NCBI RefSeq assembly: GCF_000156575.1
Contig: NZ_GG666045.1
Coordinates: 184,761 to 248,760 of the forward strand
Direction of reading: 5' to 3'
DNA from: Anaerococcus lactolyticus ATCC 51172
GTDB lineage: Bacteria; Bacillota; Clostridia; Tissierellales; Peptoniphilaceae
Length of the DNA stretch: 64,000 bases
Shown: piece by piece, positions 24,775-35,447 of the stretch
Layout: every line of letters starts with the position of its first letter
How positions within the stretch are numbered: the first letter of the stretch is position 1
Position numbers and translations under genes: made by a program
Notes under the pieces: generated by a model
Seen by the model: the letters and a program-made list of their open reading frames with translations, nothing else
The model's database searches: none
Told to the model about the DNA's origin: nothing

Positions 24775-26231
24775 GTAAAAGTTTAAGAAAAACTACTGAA
24801 AAGACTAAAAATTTAATTGAGTCAAAAAGCATTAAATATACGGTTGTAAAAATAATAATGCTTTTTGTACTCACTACTGTAATTGGTTTTGAAATTTTTG
24901 CTTATAATTCAATTAAAAATTACTATGAATCTTCACTCATTTCATCAATGAAAAACCAAGCTAGGATAAGTCAACTACAGTATTCTTCCTATATGTCCAG
25001 GTACGACCTTCAGGAAGTAATAATTGGCGATAAAAACTTATTTTATAGGCAGAATGATAGTCAGGTCCAAATTCTTGATAACTCGGGAGTTGTATTATTT
25101 GACTCAATAGCATCATCTCAGATAGGTTCAAACATTGATAGTAAAGATGTTCTTGACGCAAAAGAAGGGGCAACAGGTATTAGTAAGGACACTAATTCAG
25201 ACTCTAAGGAACAAATTTTATCTATCTCCTACCCCTTAAAATCTTCTGATCAACAAGTAGGAATTTTAAGGCTAACAAGTTCTTTGGATAGGGTCAATAA
25301 ACAAATAAATAAGGATGCTTTTATATATATCTTATTTGGAATTATTATTAGCCTGCTAGCTTTATTGGTGTCATTTGTTGCTGCAAAGAGTTTTATCAAA
25401 CCAATTAAGAAGCTAATAGGTGTATCAGAAGTATTAGCCCAAGGTGATTATTCGATTAAGGCAGATGATTCAAGAGGAGACGAAATTTCTGAGCTTGCTT
25501 CAACTATAAATCTCTTAAGTGAAAATATTGTTAAAAGAGAAGATATGAAAAACGAATTTATATCTTCTGTTTCCCATGAACTAAGAACACCACTTACATC
25601 TATAAAAGGATGGGCAATAACTCTCCAATCTGACACTATACAAAAAGATCCAGAAATGGTAAGCCAAGGTCTTAAAATTATTGAATCTGAAGGCGATAGG
25701 TTGTCTATGATGGTTGAAGATTTATTAGACTTCTCTAGACTATCTTCAAGTACTTTTAAATATAATAAAGATAAAATTGATATTGTAGATCTTGTACAGC
25801 AAGTCCACACTCAATTGTATCCAAGATGTCAATCAGAAGGCATAAAGTTTAGCTTTACTACTTTTTATAAGTCTTTATTTGTCTATGCAGATATTAATAG
25901 AATGAAGGAAGTATTTATTAACATAATTGATAACGCTATCAAATTTACTGATTTGGGTGGTCATATTGATATTACTATAGACTTAAATGATGGTGATATC
26001 GAAGTTAGTGTTAAGGATGATGGGGAAGGTATCAAAGAAGATGAGATAGCTTTTGTAGCTAGCAAGTTCTACAAAGGTTCGTCGTCTAAGTCTCAAACAG
26101 GCTTGGGCCTTTCCATATGTGAAGAAATTGTAAAGGCTCACGATGGTAAACTCATCATTAAATCCAAATATGGCATGGGGACTGTTGTAAGTGTAGTTAT
26201 ACCGAGGTTAGAAGATGAAAAAAATATTTAA
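24765..26231 (+). CDS. Membrane sensor histidine kinase
   Basis: 488 residues. Two membrane helices (about 28-48 and 186-208) flank an extracytoplasmic sensor of about 135 residues. HAMP linker (about 205-258), then HisKA with phosphoacceptor H271 in SSVSHELRTPLTS and a HATPase domain with N-box IDNAIKFT, G1 DDGEGI and G2 TGLGLSI. The layout is WalK-like, but the sensor is short and lacks a clear PAS domain, so the signal is unknown. It overlaps its response regulator by 10 nt and the lipoprotein gene by 17 nt, giving a three-gene signalling operon. Confidence 0.93.
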   Translation: MEIGKSLRKTTEKTKNLIESKSIKYTVVKIIMLFVLTTVIGFEIFAYNSIKNYYESSLISSMKNQARISQLQYSSYMSRYDLQEVIIGDKNLFYRQNDSQVQILDNSGVVLFDSIASSQIGSNIDSKDVLDAKEGATGISKDTNSDSKEQILSISYPLKSSDQQVGILRLTSSLDRVNKQINKDAFIYILFGIIISLLALLVSFVAAKSFIKPIKKLIGVSEVLAQGDYSIKADDSRGDEISELASTINLLSENIVKREDMKNEFISSVSHELRTPLTSIKGWAITLQSDTIQKDPEMVSQGLKIIESEGDRLSMMVEDLLDFSRLSSSTFKYNKDKIDIVDLVQQVHTQLYPRCQSEGIKFSFTTFYKSLFVYADINRMKEVFINIIDNAIKFTDLGGHIDITIDLNDGDIEVSVKDDGEGIKEDEIAFVASKFYKGSSSKSQTGLGLSICEEIVKAHDGKLIIKSKYGMGTVVSVVIPRLEDEKNI

Positions 26232-27699
26232 GTTAATTATTATCTTTACTTTTGCCATAATATTTTCTTCATGTATTAATGCTAATAAGGATGACCTAAG
26301 TGATTTGATACAAACTCCAAAACAGGACAATCCAATTATAGAAGGAACCTGGGAAGTTGTTGAAGTTAAGGGAAATAAGCAAGAAGAAAAAACTAATAAT
26401 ATAAAGCTAGGGGATAAACTCTATGTCAATAAAAATTTGGTAGCGATTAATGAATCTTATGCTTTTCCACCAAGTTTTAATTCTAAATATGTAAAATTAT
26501 CTGATTATTTAAAGAATAGAGGCATAGAAATTTCCAAAGATTTCAAAGATAGAAATGTAATAGTAATAAACGCTTCACAAGGTCAATTGTTTTCTAGAGA
26601 TCTTATAATCACAGGCGATAAATATCTTTTCTTGATCAAGGATGAAAATATTATAAGTCTTAAAAAAATTTCTGATAAGGTAGATGCCAAAGTTTTAGAC
26701 TCTTATGCAAAATTGGCCTCTAAGGAAAGAACAACAACTGATGAAGGTGAAGATATTGCAGAAGATTTATCTCTTCTCCTTGGAGTGAGAGAGAGAGTTG
26801 ATCCAGAAAGCGATAATGCCTTATATAAATATTACACCTACCTTATAAGGATTGAACCTGATGATACTATAAAATATCAAAAGGCTGAAGATATATTTAT
26901 TAAAAATCAAGACGAGTATTGGAAAGTTTCTCTTGATTTAAATAATTTTACAGATCTTTATGATGAGATTAGAGCATATCCTGTAAAAGCAAATGAAAAA
27001 GAAAATAAGGATTTGATTTTAAAAAATTACACCTTCAAGAACATAGATTTAAATATGAGGTTGAATTTTGTATCAAAAGATTTTATTTCTATTGATTATA
27101 CTAATAATGATAACTCAAACCCTATTAGAAAATATGCATTAATGGAAACTAATAATATTGCGGTAAATAAATTTATTTCTCTAGAAGAATTTACAGGAGA
27201 GGATCAGAGCGATTTGATCTTTAAAGAAAAGGTAAAAGAAGAAGTAAATAAAAATTTTTCAAAAACAGATATGAAAGATATTAGTTTTGATAATACCAAC
27301 TTTGGAATTGTTAGGAACCAAGGTATTTGGGCTTTTCAATCTTCAATTTCTAAGGGAAAAGGAGATGAATTTGTACAAAACTTTTTCAATGTTGATATAG
27401 CAATAGGTGATTCTATTTTAAATCCAAACAATTCTTCAATTAGTAGAGATCAGGTTTATAATATAAATACACAATTTAAAGATTATTTATTGTTGGCAAA
27501 CAAGAGATATATATTGATACAAACTCCTGATGAAATTTTAATTCATAGGATTAGAGATGGTATTATTGAAAAATCACCTGTTTATGCCATTGCTACAAGA
27601 GTGCCTTCTAGTATTATTAGCATAGACCAATTCTTAGGTTCTAATGCAACTGATGTAGAAAAGGCTTTTGAAAAATATAATACAGTTATAGAAAAATAA
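26215..27699 (+). CDS. Predicted lipoprotein linked to two-component system
   Basis: 494 residues. A lipoprotein signal peptide ending FSSC gives a lipidated Cys20. The mature part is mixed alpha/beta and acidic with no recognised domain; it contains EGTWEVVEVKG near the N terminus and a long stretch rich in Asn/Asp/Lys. It starts inside the histidine kinase gene (17-nt overlap), so it is produced with that system and could be an accessory sensor or output at the cell surface; this is inference. No homolog recognised. Confidence 0.75.
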   Translation: MKKIFKLIIIFTFAIIFSSCINANKDDLSDLIQTPKQDNPIIEGTWEVVEVKGNKQEEKTNNIKLGDKLYVNKNLVAINESYAFPPSFNSKYVKLSDYLKNRGIEISKDFKDRNVIVINASQGQLFSRDLIITGDKYLFLIKDENIISLKKISDKVDAKVLDSYAKLASKERTTTDEGEDIAEDLSLLLGVRERVDPESDNALYKYYTYLIRIEPDDTIKYQKAEDIFIKNQDEYWKVSLDLNNFTDLYDEIRAYPVKANEKENKDLILKNYTFKNIDLNMRLNFVSKDFISIDYTNNDNSNPIRKYALMETNNIAVNKFISLEEFTGEDQSDLIFKEKVKEEVNKNFSKTDMKDISFDNTNFGIVRNQGIWAFQSSISKGKGDEFVQNFFNVDIAIGDSILNPNNSSISRDQVYNINTQFKDYLLLANKRYILIQTPDEILIHRIRDGIIEKSPVYAIATRVPSSIISIDQFLGSNATDVEKAFEKYNTVIEK

Positions 27700-27747
27700 A
27701 TTTTGATTATCTAGTCAATATTTGATATCATTTTATTAGGAGAATAT

Positions 27748-28344
27748 ATGCAGTTAGTTTTTGCAAGTAATAATTTAAACAAATTGGAGCAAGTTAAATT
27801 GCTTTTAGACAACGATAAGGTTCTTATGCCAAAGGATGTTGGAATAGACAATTTTGACGTTATAGAAGATGGATCTACTCTAAAAGAAAATGCTTTTAAA
27901 AAGGCGTACGCACTCTATAAATTAACAAAAAGTAAAGTTTTTTCTGATGATACTGGATTATTTGTAAATTCTCTTAATAATAGACCAGGAATTTATGCCC
28001 ATAGGTATGCTGGAGAAGACGCTACTGATAAAGATAACAGAAATAAACTACTATCTGAATTAAAAGATAAGGACAACAGAGACGCGTACTTTTTGACAGT
28101 AATATGCTTTATCGACGATGATGGTAAGGATTATTATTTTGAAGGCAGGCTAGATGGCACCATAGCTGAGCATGAACTTGGTGATGGTGGATTTGGTTAT
28201 GATAAGATTTTTTATGTTGATAAATTAGGTAAAAGCCTTGGACAAATGGATGTTCTATTTAAAAATCAAATTAGCCATAGGGGCTTAGCTATGAAGAAAT
28301 TTAAAGAATTTTTGGATAAAAAATATGAAAATTCTAATAACTAG
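27748..28344 (+). CDS. rdgB: XTP/dITP diphosphatase (RdgB/HAM1)
   Basis: 198 residues. Hydrolyses non-canonical purine nucleoside triphosphates (dITP, XTP) to monophosphates to keep them out of DNA and RNA. FASNNLNKLEQ (SxNxxK), FSDDTGL, ARYAG-like HRYAGEDATD, DGGFGYDKIF and SHRG mark the family. ATTAGGAG precedes the ATG. The phosphoesterase gene overlaps its 3' end by 20 nt, as seen in other Firmicutes where this pair is conserved. Confidence 0.95.
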   Translation: MQLVFASNNLNKLEQVKLLLDNDKVLMPKDVGIDNFDVIEDGSTLKENAFKKAYALYKLTKSKVFSDDTGLFVNSLNNRPGIYAHRYAGEDATDKDNRNKLLSELKDKDNRDAYFLTVICFIDDDGKDYYFEGRLDGTIAEHELGDGGFGYDKIFYVDKLGKSLGQMDVLFKNQISHRGLAMKKFKEFLDKKYENSNN

Positions 28345-28795
28345 TGATACTCATGGGTCCTATGGCCAAATTTCTGATTTAATTTTAAGCCATGGTGATT
28401 TTGATCTTATGCTTCATGCTGGAGATGGGGTAGAAGATTGTAAATATATAAAATATGAGACTGGTATTGACTATTACGTTGTAAAAGGCAACAATGATTT
28501 TTTATCAAATGAGCCCTATAATAAAATTATTGAAATAGGTAATCATAAAATATTGTTAACTCATGGACATAAAGAACATGTTGATTCCTCACTCAATGAA
28601 TTAATAGAAAAAGCTAAAACTAATTCTTGTGATATTGCTATTTTTGGGCATATTCATAGGTATATGGAAATTAAAAGTTCGGGATTGTTGATATTAAATC
28701 CAGGTTCTCCATTTCTACCAAGAGATGGGGTGGGGTCAGCTATGATTATGACAATAAATGAAGATATAAATATAGAAAAAGTTTTACTAGATTAA
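28325..28795 (+). CDS. YfcE/MJ0936-type metallophosphoesterase
   Basis: 156 residues. Calcineurin-like metal-binding motifs: SDTHG (D and H), HAGDGVED, VKGNNDF, LTHGHK and GHIHR, a complete di-metal site. The family hydrolyses phosphodiesters in vitro; the physiological substrate is not established. It overlaps rdgB by 20 nt and precedes a small membrane protein by 9 nt. Confidence 0.92.
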   Translation: MKILITSDTHGSYGQISDLILSHGDFDLMLHAGDGVEDCKYIKYETGIDYYVVKGNNDFLSNEPYNKIIEIGNHKILLTHGHKEHVDSSLNELIEKAKTNSCDIAIFGHIHRYMEIKSSGLLILNPGSPFLPRDGVGSAMIMTINEDINIEKVLLD

Positions 28796-28804
28796 GGAGT
28801 TAAG

Positions 28805-29215
28805 ATGTCAGGTTTAATAAATTTAATAAGTGAATATTCTTCAAGACTTGCTATATTACCTATACTTGCTTTGATGAATGTCATTATTACTATAATAATT
28901 CACTACATTAATAGTAAAAAAATACTTAAGTATCTACCATCATTAATAATAGGTGTTGCTGCGCTCATTATTGGGTTTTATTCGATAAGCATTTTTAATA
29001 CTCCAATGGGACTTAATACATCATGGATAGCTATTTTTTTAGGAGCAACATCCCTAGTAGGCATCTGTGTTGGTTTTATTATTGACCTTATGACATCCAT
29101 TAAGTTAAATATGAAATTTAACGGCAATAATAAGGATGACATATTAGAGAATTCTTCAAACGGGAAAAATTATTTTAGAGCTCGAAGAAAAACAAAAAGG
29201 AAAAAAAATGACTAA
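28805..29215 (+). CDS. Small membrane protein, three helices, basic tail
   Basis: 136 residues. Three predicted membrane helices (about 15-37, 42-62, 73-95) and a C-terminal tail (105-136) ending in a strongly basic run with ARRKTKRKK. No family recognised. AAGGAG precedes the ATG. It overlaps the HAD gene by 8 nt, so it belongs to the rdgB-phosphoesterase-HAD run. The basic tail could contact phospholipid or nucleic acid; unproven. Confidence 0.7.
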   Translation: MSGLINLISEYSSRLAILPILALMNVIITIIIHYINSKKILKYLPSLIIGVAALIIGFYSISIFNTPMGLNTSWIAIFLGATSLVGICVGFIIDLMTSIKLNMKFNGNNKDDILENSSNGKNYFRARRKTKRKKND

Positions 29216-29945
29216 AGCAGCTTTTTTTGATATAGATGGAACACTTTTTAGAAATTCTTTGCTTATAGAGCACTTCTTAAAACTAGTAGATGATGGAATT
29301 CTTGAAAGAAAAATATGGACTGATGAAATAGGCCCTTTATTTAGCAAATATGAAAATAGGTTCGGTGCTTATGAAGATTATTTAAATAAGTCTGCACTGG
29401 CCTATCAAAAAGCTATGATTGGTCTTGATAAGGAAATTGTAGATAAGTACGCCCAAATAGTTCTTGCCGAAAATAAAGATAAGGTTTATAACATTACAAG
29501 AAATGCAGTAAATAAGCATATAGAAGAGGGTTACCTAATATTCTTTATTTCAGGATCTCCAGACTTTTTAGTTAATGATTTTTCTAAACTTTATAAGGCA
29601 ACTGACTCTATATCTACTACCTATGTTTTTGATGAAAATAATAAATTTACTGGTAAAGTAATACCTATGTGGGATGGTGAAAGTAAACTTTCTGCTGTTA
29701 GTAAACTTAAAGAAAAATATGATATTGATTTAGAAAAATCCTTTGCCTATGGTGATACTAATGGTGATATTACAATGTTTCAACTTGTTGGTAATCCACA
29801 TGCAATAAATCCGTCATTCGAGCTTATAGAGAATTTATATAAGGATGATGAATTAAGAAGTAAGGCTGTAATAAATATTGAGAGGAAGGATGTAAATTAT
29901 AATTTTGCTCTCAAAGATTTATCGGTCGAATTTTTAAAATTTTAA
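29208..29945 (+). CDS. HAD-IB family hydrolase (SerB-like)
   Basis: 245 residues. HAD motif I FFDIDGTLF (nucleophile Asp), motif II ISGSPD, motif III lysine in GESKLSAVS and motif IV YGDTNGDITM. The helical cap between motifs I and II is the HAD-IB type, which includes phosphoserine phosphatase and lysophospholipid phosphatase-like proteins. Substrate not predictable. It overlaps the small membrane protein by 8 nt and is the last gene before a large hairpin terminator. Confidence 0.88.
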   Translation: MTKAAFFDIDGTLFRNSLLIEHFLKLVDDGILERKIWTDEIGPLFSKYENRFGAYEDYLNKSALAYQKAMIGLDKEIVDKYAQIVLAENKDKVYNITRNAVNKHIEEGYLIFFISGSPDFLVNDFSKLYKATDSISTTYVFDENNKFTGKVIPMWDGESKLSAVSKLKEKYDIDLEKSFAYGDTNGDITMFQLVGNPHAINPSFELIENLYKDDELRSKAVINIERKDVNYNFALKDLSVEFLKF

Positions 29946-29986
29946 AATTTTTTTAATGAATTTTTTTAAATTTAGTTCTTGAATAG

Positions 29987-30065
29987 AAGCTAAAATTAAC
30001 AGCAAAATATTCATTAATAAGTTATTGATGAATATTTTTACCTTTGCTTTAGCTTTTTTTCTTTT
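29987..30065 (+). terminator. Large nested-stem terminator after HAD gene
   Basis: Outer stem AAGCTAAA (29987-29994) with TTTAGCTT (30048-30055), inner 11-bp stem AAAATATTCAT with ATGAATATTTT, then a long T tract. The rest of the 184-bp gap 29946-30129 is AT-rich and otherwise featureless up to the next promoter. Confidence 0.7.
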
Positions 30066-30102
30066 CTAAAAAAATATATCTAAATAAAAGACTTTGTTTT
30101 TA

Positions 30103-30111
30103 TGTTAAAAT
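30103..30111 (+). promoter_or_regulatory. Extended -10 promoter of orphan gene
   Basis: TGTTAAAAT (TGn plus TAAAAT), about 19 nt before the ATG; no good -35 at the expected distance. Lies between a terminator and a monocistronic gene. Confidence 0.35.
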
Positions 30112-30129
30112 AGTAGTCGAGGTAGAATA

Positions 30130-30843
30130 ATGAAGGCAGAATTAAGGAAGACTATTCCAGTAATTGAAAAACTTGAATATAATTATTTAGTAGATAAAGA
30201 TATATACTCTTTAAACACACTTATGTCTTTGTTATACGATAGAAATTTTATTAATTTCTCTAAGCATTCTTACTATACAAAGGATTATTGCTTTAAGAAT
30301 TTAAAGAAATATTTCTGGAACCTTGTAGATATTGATGAAATAATCAATAGTTTGAGTAGAAATATTGGAAGTGACATAGATAGGTACGAATACCTTATTT
30401 CAATTAAAGCACAGTTTAGAGCATTTAAATCAAAAAAAGCAATTGATAGGTTAGAATTTTTAATGATAGAAGCCTTTGGAGTTGATTTTTTGCTTGACAG
30501 TACAAATCTTTTTTATAATAGAGACGATAAGGAAATTTTAAAAATTGGCAACATAATGAAAGAAGCAATTATATCTGATAGAGAATTAATTGCTTGCCTC
30601 AGACGCGATTTATATAATTTTTCTGACCTTGTACTTAAGAGAAAAATCTACGATATAGACATTTTAACTCACAAGCAGCTTACATTTAATACACAGAGTA
30701 TTTTTACAGAAGATATTACAAGCAAACAAACTCAAAAAATATACGAGAAAACAATCAACTACCTATATAGGTCCATAGTTGATACATATGCCGAGTATTA
30801 CTACAGGGGTTTAATAAGAGAAGTATTTGAAAGGTATCAATAG
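30130..30843 (+). CDS. Unrecognised monocistronic helical protein
   Basis: 237 residues, family not recognised. Predicted almost wholly helical and soluble; rich in Tyr, Lys, Arg, Asp and Leu. Tyrosines are common, with YTKDYCFKNLKKYFWNL early (about 49-65) and YAEYYYRG near the end (about 221-228). No signal peptide or membrane helix. GAGGTAG precedes the ATG. It is isolated between two terminators with its own promoter. Codon use matches neighbours, giving no sign of recent transfer. It could be a lineage-specific regulator or structural protein; no evidence either way. Confidence 0.65.
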   Translation: MKAELRKTIPVIEKLEYNYLVDKDIYSLNTLMSLLYDRNFINFSKHSYYTKDYCFKNLKKYFWNLVDIDEIINSLSRNIGSDIDRYEYLISIKAQFRAFKSKKAIDRLEFLMIEAFGVDFLLDSTNLFYNRDDKEILKIGNIMKEAIISDRELIACLRRDLYNFSDLVLKRKIYDIDILTHKQLTFNTQSIFTEDITSKQTQKIYEKTINYLYRSIVDTYAEYYYRGLIREVFERYQ

Positions 30844-30863
30844 GGCTAAATAAGCCCTTTTTA
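30842..30863 (+). terminator. Short terminator hairpin before ruvC
   Basis: A 6-bp stem AGGGCT / AGCCCT, loop AAATA, then a T tract. The ruvC ATG at 30872 follows within 14 nt and has no Shine-Dalgarno. Confidence 0.75.
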
Positions 30864-30871
30864 TTTTGTTT

Positions 30872-31366
30872 ATGATAGTATTAGGAATAGATCCAGGCAT
30901 AGCCATCATGGGCTACGGAGTGGTTGAATTTAAATCAAATAAGGTTAAAGTATTAGAAAATGGAGTGGTTACAACTTCATCTAAAACAAGAACACCTGAA
31001 AGACTTAAAATTTTGTATGATAACTTAGATAAAATTATCAAGGAATTTAAGCCAGACGAATTTGCAATAGAAGAATTATTTTTTAATCAAAATGTAAAGA
31101 CTGCCATAACTGTCGGTCATGCAAGAGGTGTTCAAGTTTTATGTGCTCAAGATAATGGCTTAGATATATATGAGTACACACCACTACAAATCAAACAGGC
31201 TATTACAGGTTATGGAAGAGCTGACAAACAGCAAATGCAGCTTACAATCACAACTTTACTAAATTTAAAGGAGATTCCAAAACCTGATGACGCCGCAGAT
31301 GCTTTATCGGTAGCACTTTGTCATGTGCTTAGTCAAAGATTTAAAGAACAATATAGGATGAATTAA
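30872..31366 (+). CDS. ruvC: Holliday junction resolvase RuvC
   Basis: 164 residues. Cuts Holliday junctions as a dimer after RuvAB branch migration. The catalytic acidic residues are in GIDPG (Asp), AIEELFF (Glu) and DAADALSVALCH (Asp pair). The start is placed at ATG 30872 (VLGIDPG is normally 4-5 residues in); a TTG at 30866 would add two residues. No Shine-Dalgarno is visible; a terminator hairpin ends 13 nt before. The ruvA start overlaps the stop by 1 nt, followed by ruvB. Confidence 0.95.
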   Translation: MIVLGIDPGIAIMGYGVVEFKSNKVKVLENGVVTTSSKTRTPERLKILYDNLDKIIKEFKPDEFAIEELFFNQNVKTAITVGHARGVQVLCAQDNGLDIYEYTPLQIKQAITGYGRADKQQMQLTITTLLNLKEIPKPDDAADALSVALCHVLSQRFKEQYRMN

Positions 31367-31956
31367 TGATTTCTTACATAAAAGGTGATGTAAAGGCTAT
31401 AAATGAAGAAGGATTTATAATTGAAACTAACAATATTGGTTATTATATAAATTCTACTCTAACAAGTCTTTCGAACATTCAAATAAATAACGAATATAAG
31501 ATTTACACATCAATGCAAGTTAGGGAAGATGACATTTCTCTTTATGGTTTTTATTCGAAAGATGAACTTGAGATGTTTTTATTATTAATCTCAGTTTCGT
31601 CTATTGGACCAAAAATTGCCATAGGCATGCTATCATCTATAAGTGCAGATGAAATTAAACTTGCAATAGTCAATAATGATATTGATAAATTAACCGATGC
31701 TAAGGGTATTGGCAAAAAAACTGCTTCAAGGATAATACTTGAGCTAGTTGATAAAGTTAAGAAGATGGCAATACCAGATTTAGATAAGGTTGAAAAAGTA
31801 AATCCGGTTAAAAATAATGATATAGAAGTAGCTAGAGAAGCTCTTAAAAATTTGGGTTATATGGAAAATGATGTAGCCAGAGTTTTAAATGAATTAAAGG
31901 ATACTGATTTAAGCCTTGAAGGGCTGATTAAAGAAAGTCTAAAAAGACTAATTTAG
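31366..31956 (+). CDS. ruvA: Holliday junction DNA helicase subunit RuvA
   Basis: 196 residues. Tetrameric junction-binding partner of RuvB. Domain I OB fold (about 1-62), two helix-hairpin-helix motifs (about 70-130, with SSIGPKIAIGML and AKGIGKKTASRIILEL), a flexible linker and domain III (about 148-196) for RuvB contact. TAATG overlap with ruvC and 8 nt before ruvB show one translation-coupled unit. Confidence 0.96.
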   Translation: MISYIKGDVKAINEEGFIIETNNIGYYINSTLTSLSNIQINNEYKIYTSMQVREDDISLYGFYSKDELEMFLLLISVSSIGPKIAIGMLSSISADEIKLAIVNNDIDKLTDAKGIGKKTASRIILELVDKVKKMAIPDLDKVEKVNPVKNNDIEVAREALKNLGYMENDVARVLNELKDTDLSLEGLIKESLKRLI

Positions 31957-31964
31957 GTGGTTAA

Positions 31965-32972
31965 ATGTTTGATGAGAACACAAGGATAGTAGGATCTAAT
32001 GAGCAAATCGAAGATCTTAGACAAGAAAATTCCATAAGACCAAAATGGTTAAGGGACTATATTGGTCAAGATAAGGTTAAGGAGAAGCTTGATATCTTTA
32101 TTAAGTCCTCACTTTCTAGGGAAGAGCCACTAGACCACGTACTTCTCCAAGGACCTCCTGGTTTAGGCAAGACCACATTATCTACAATAATTGCCAATGA
32201 ACTTGGAGTTAATTTGCGCGTAACAAGTGGACCAGCTATAGAAAAACCTTCTGACCTTGCTTCGATTCTGACAAACCTTGCTGAGGGCGATGTATTATTT
32301 ATCGACGAAATCCACAGGATAAATAGGTCTGTAGAAGAAATTTTATATTCGGCTATGGAGGACTTTGTCCTAGATATTATTGTAGGCAAGGGACCAAATG
32401 CACAGTCAATAAGGATTGATCTTGAAAAGTTTACCCTTATTGGAGCTACAACTCGAGCCGGTATGCTATCTGCTCCTTTAAGAGATAGGTTTGGGGTACT
32501 TTTATCCTTAAATTTATATAATAGCAACGACTTGACCACAATAGTAAAAAGATCTGCAAATATTTTAGATATACCTATTGATGATAAGGGTGCAATTGAG
32601 ATTGCGAAAAGGTCAAGAGGCACACCAAGAATTGCAAATAGGTTATTGAAAAGAGTCAGAGACTATGCTATTGTAAAAGCTGATGATAAGATTGACTATG
32701 AAACAAGTAGAAAAGGTCTAGAATTACTGGAAATAGATCCAATGGGCCTAGATACGATGGATAAAAAAATAATACTTACTATGTATGAAAACTTTGCGGG
32801 TGGTCCAGTAGGTGTGGATACAATTGCAGCATCAACAGGTATAGAAAATGTCACAATAGAAGATGTTTACGAACCTTATTTGCTACAAATTGGATTTATA
32901 TCAAGAACACCAAGGGGCAGGGTTCTAACTAGAAAAGCCTACGAGCACTATGGATTAAAATACGAGGAATAG
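31965..32972 (+). CDS. ruvB: Holliday junction DNA helicase motor RuvB
   Basis: 335 residues. AAA+ hexameric motor driving branch migration with RuvA. Walker [12 protein letters not shown], Walker B FIDEIHRI, sensor 1 LIGATTRAG, arginine finger region LRDRFG, sensor 2 [10 protein letters not shown], and the C-terminal winged helix ending PRGRVLT. It abuts queA with no gap. An antisense frame of 185 codons inside it is a shadow. Confidence 0.97.
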   Translation: MFDENTRIVGSNEQIEDLRQENSIRPKWLRDYIGQDKVKEKLDIFIKSSLSREEPLDHVLLQGPPGLGKTTLSTIIANELGVNLRVTSGPAIEKPSDLASILTNLAEGDVLFIDEIHRINRSVEEILYSAMEDFVLDIIVGKGPNAQSIRIDLEKFTLIGATTRAGMLSAPLRDRFGVLLSLNLYNSNDLTTIVKRSANILDIPIDDKGAIEIAKRSRGTPRIANRLLKRVRDYAIVKADDKIDYETSRKGLELLEIDPMGLDTMDKKIILTMYENFAGGPVGVDTIAASTGIENVTIEDVYEPYLLQIGFISRTPRGRVLTRKAYEHYGLKYEE

Positions 32973-33995
32973 ATGAGAACAAGTGAATTTGATTATTATT
33001 TACCAGAAGAATTAATAGCTCAACATCCTACAAGCAAAAGAGATGAAGCTAGGATGATGGTATTAGATAGAAAAAGTGGTGAAAGAGAAGATAAATATTT
33101 TTTTGAAATAATAGATTATTTAAAAGCTGGAGACGTACTGGTTATGAATGATACAAGGGTAATCCCAGCTAGACTTTTTGGACACAGGCCTGAAAAAGAA
33201 GAAAAAATTGAGGTTTTCTTACTAAACAATACTGAAGGAGCTAAGTGGGAAGTCCTTGTTAGACCTGGTAAAAAAATGAAAATAGGCACAGAAGTAATAT
33301 TTTCTGATGACTTATCTTGTAAGGTAGTGGATGTTAAAGATGATGGAAATAGGATTGTAGAATTTTATTATGAAGGTATTTTTAATGAAATTTTAGACCG
33401 ATTAGGAAATATGCCGCTTCCCCCATATATAAAAGAAAAACTAAAGGATAATGAAGACTATCAAACAGTTTATTCTAAAAATCCTGGTTCTGTTGCTGCA
33501 CCTACTGCTGGTCTGCACTTTACAAAGGAATTATTAGAAAAAATTGAAGAAAAGGGAGTGAAACTTGCCTACCTAACCCTAAATGTTGGACTTGGTACCT
33601 TTAGACCTGTAAATGAGGATGAAATCACTAATCACAAAATGCATTCTGAGTTTTACACCCTTAGCGAAGAGACTTCAAAGATACTAAATGAAGCTAAAAG
33701 CGAAGGTAGAAGAATAATCGCTGTAGGTACTACTTCTATTAGAACCTTGGAGTCTGTATACAAAAAAAATAATAAAATTTGTGCCGATTCAGGTTGGACA
33801 GATATTTTTATTTACCCTGGTTTTGAATTTAAGGTAGTCGATGCAATTATCACTAATTTCCACCTACCTAAATCAACATTAATAATGTTAATAGCTGCCT
33901 TTACAAGCAAGGATATAATTTTAGATGCCTATAAAGATGCTGTTAATAAGAAATATAGATTTTTCTCCTTCGGGGATTGTATGTTCATAAAATAG
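32973..33995 (+). CDS. queA: S-adenosylmethionine:tRNA ribosyltransferase-isomerase
   Basis: 340 residues. Adds the epoxycyclopentane ribose moiety to preQ1 in tRNA to make epoxyqueuosine. Conserved blocks: [80 protein letters not shown] and [10 protein letters not shown]. Begins at the base after the ruvB stop and is followed by tgt 8 nt later, the usual queuosine pair. Confidence 0.97.
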   Translation: MRTSEFDYYLPEELIAQHPTSKRDEARMMVLDRKSGEREDKYFFEIIDYLKAGDVLVMNDTRVIPARLFGHRPEKEEKIEVFLLNNTEGAKWEVLVRPGKKMKIGTEVIFSDDLSCKVVDVKDDGNRIVEFYYEGIFNEILDRLGNMPLPPYIKEKLKDNEDYQTVYSKNPGSVAAPTAGLHFTKELLEKIEEKGVKLAYLTLNVGLGTFRPVNEDEITNHKMHSEFYTLSEETSKILNEAKSEGRRIIAVGTTSIRTLESVYKKNNKICADSGWTDIFIYPGFEFKVVDAIITNFHLPKSTLIMLIAAFTSKDIILDAYKDAVNKKYRFFSFGDCMFIK

Positions 33996-34003
33996 GAGGA
34001 TAA

Positions 34004-35121
<1,118 letters not shown>

Positions 35122-35122
<1 letters not shown>

Positions 35123-35382
35123 TGCGACTTGAATATATTATATTAATTATCCTAGCTGTATGTTTTTATTTTACAAATGTGAATGATTACAGAAAAGATA
35201 AAAATAGAGAAATTTTTGTTAATGATAACCTTAAAGTATCCACTAAAGTTATTACTAAATCAGGAATTATTGGGTATGTTGCAAAAATAAATAAAAATGA
35301 AGTGATATTGATTACAGGAGATGTTGATAATACATCTACTATCACTATTGAAAAGTCATATATAGATAATATTTTAGAATAG
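35122..35382 (+). CDS. yajC: Preprotein translocase accessory subunit YajC
   Basis: 86 residues. One N-terminal membrane helix (about 3-19), then a small cytoplasmic domain with the YajC pattern VSTKVITKSGIIGYVAKI and EVILITG. Associates with SecDF in other bacteria. Overlaps tgt by 1 nt and is followed by a terminator; secD and secF are not adjacent here. Confidence 0.85.
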
Positions 35383-35404
35383 GGGCGAGAGCCTCTTTTT
35401 CTTT
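35381..35404 (+). terminator. Intrinsic terminator after yajC
   Basis: Stem AGGGGC / GCCTCT (one G-U pair), GAGA tetraloop, T run; overlaps the stop codon of yajC. Confidence 0.75.
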
Positions 35405-35430
35405 AATAATGCTCAATTAAAGAGTATAAT
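35402..35430 (+). promoter_or_regulatory. Promoter of recJ operon
   Basis: TTTAAT (35402-35407), 17-nt spacer, TATAAT (35425-35430); AAAGGTAG then precedes recJ. Confidence 0.5.
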
Positions 35431-35447
35431 TTATTAGAAAGGTAGAT

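Noticed and set aside
32066..32623. A 185-codon open frame antisense to ruvB
   Set aside because: It lies wholly inside a highly conserved gene and its translation is a Ser/Ile/Leu-rich mirror of ruvB codons with no own ribosome binding site.
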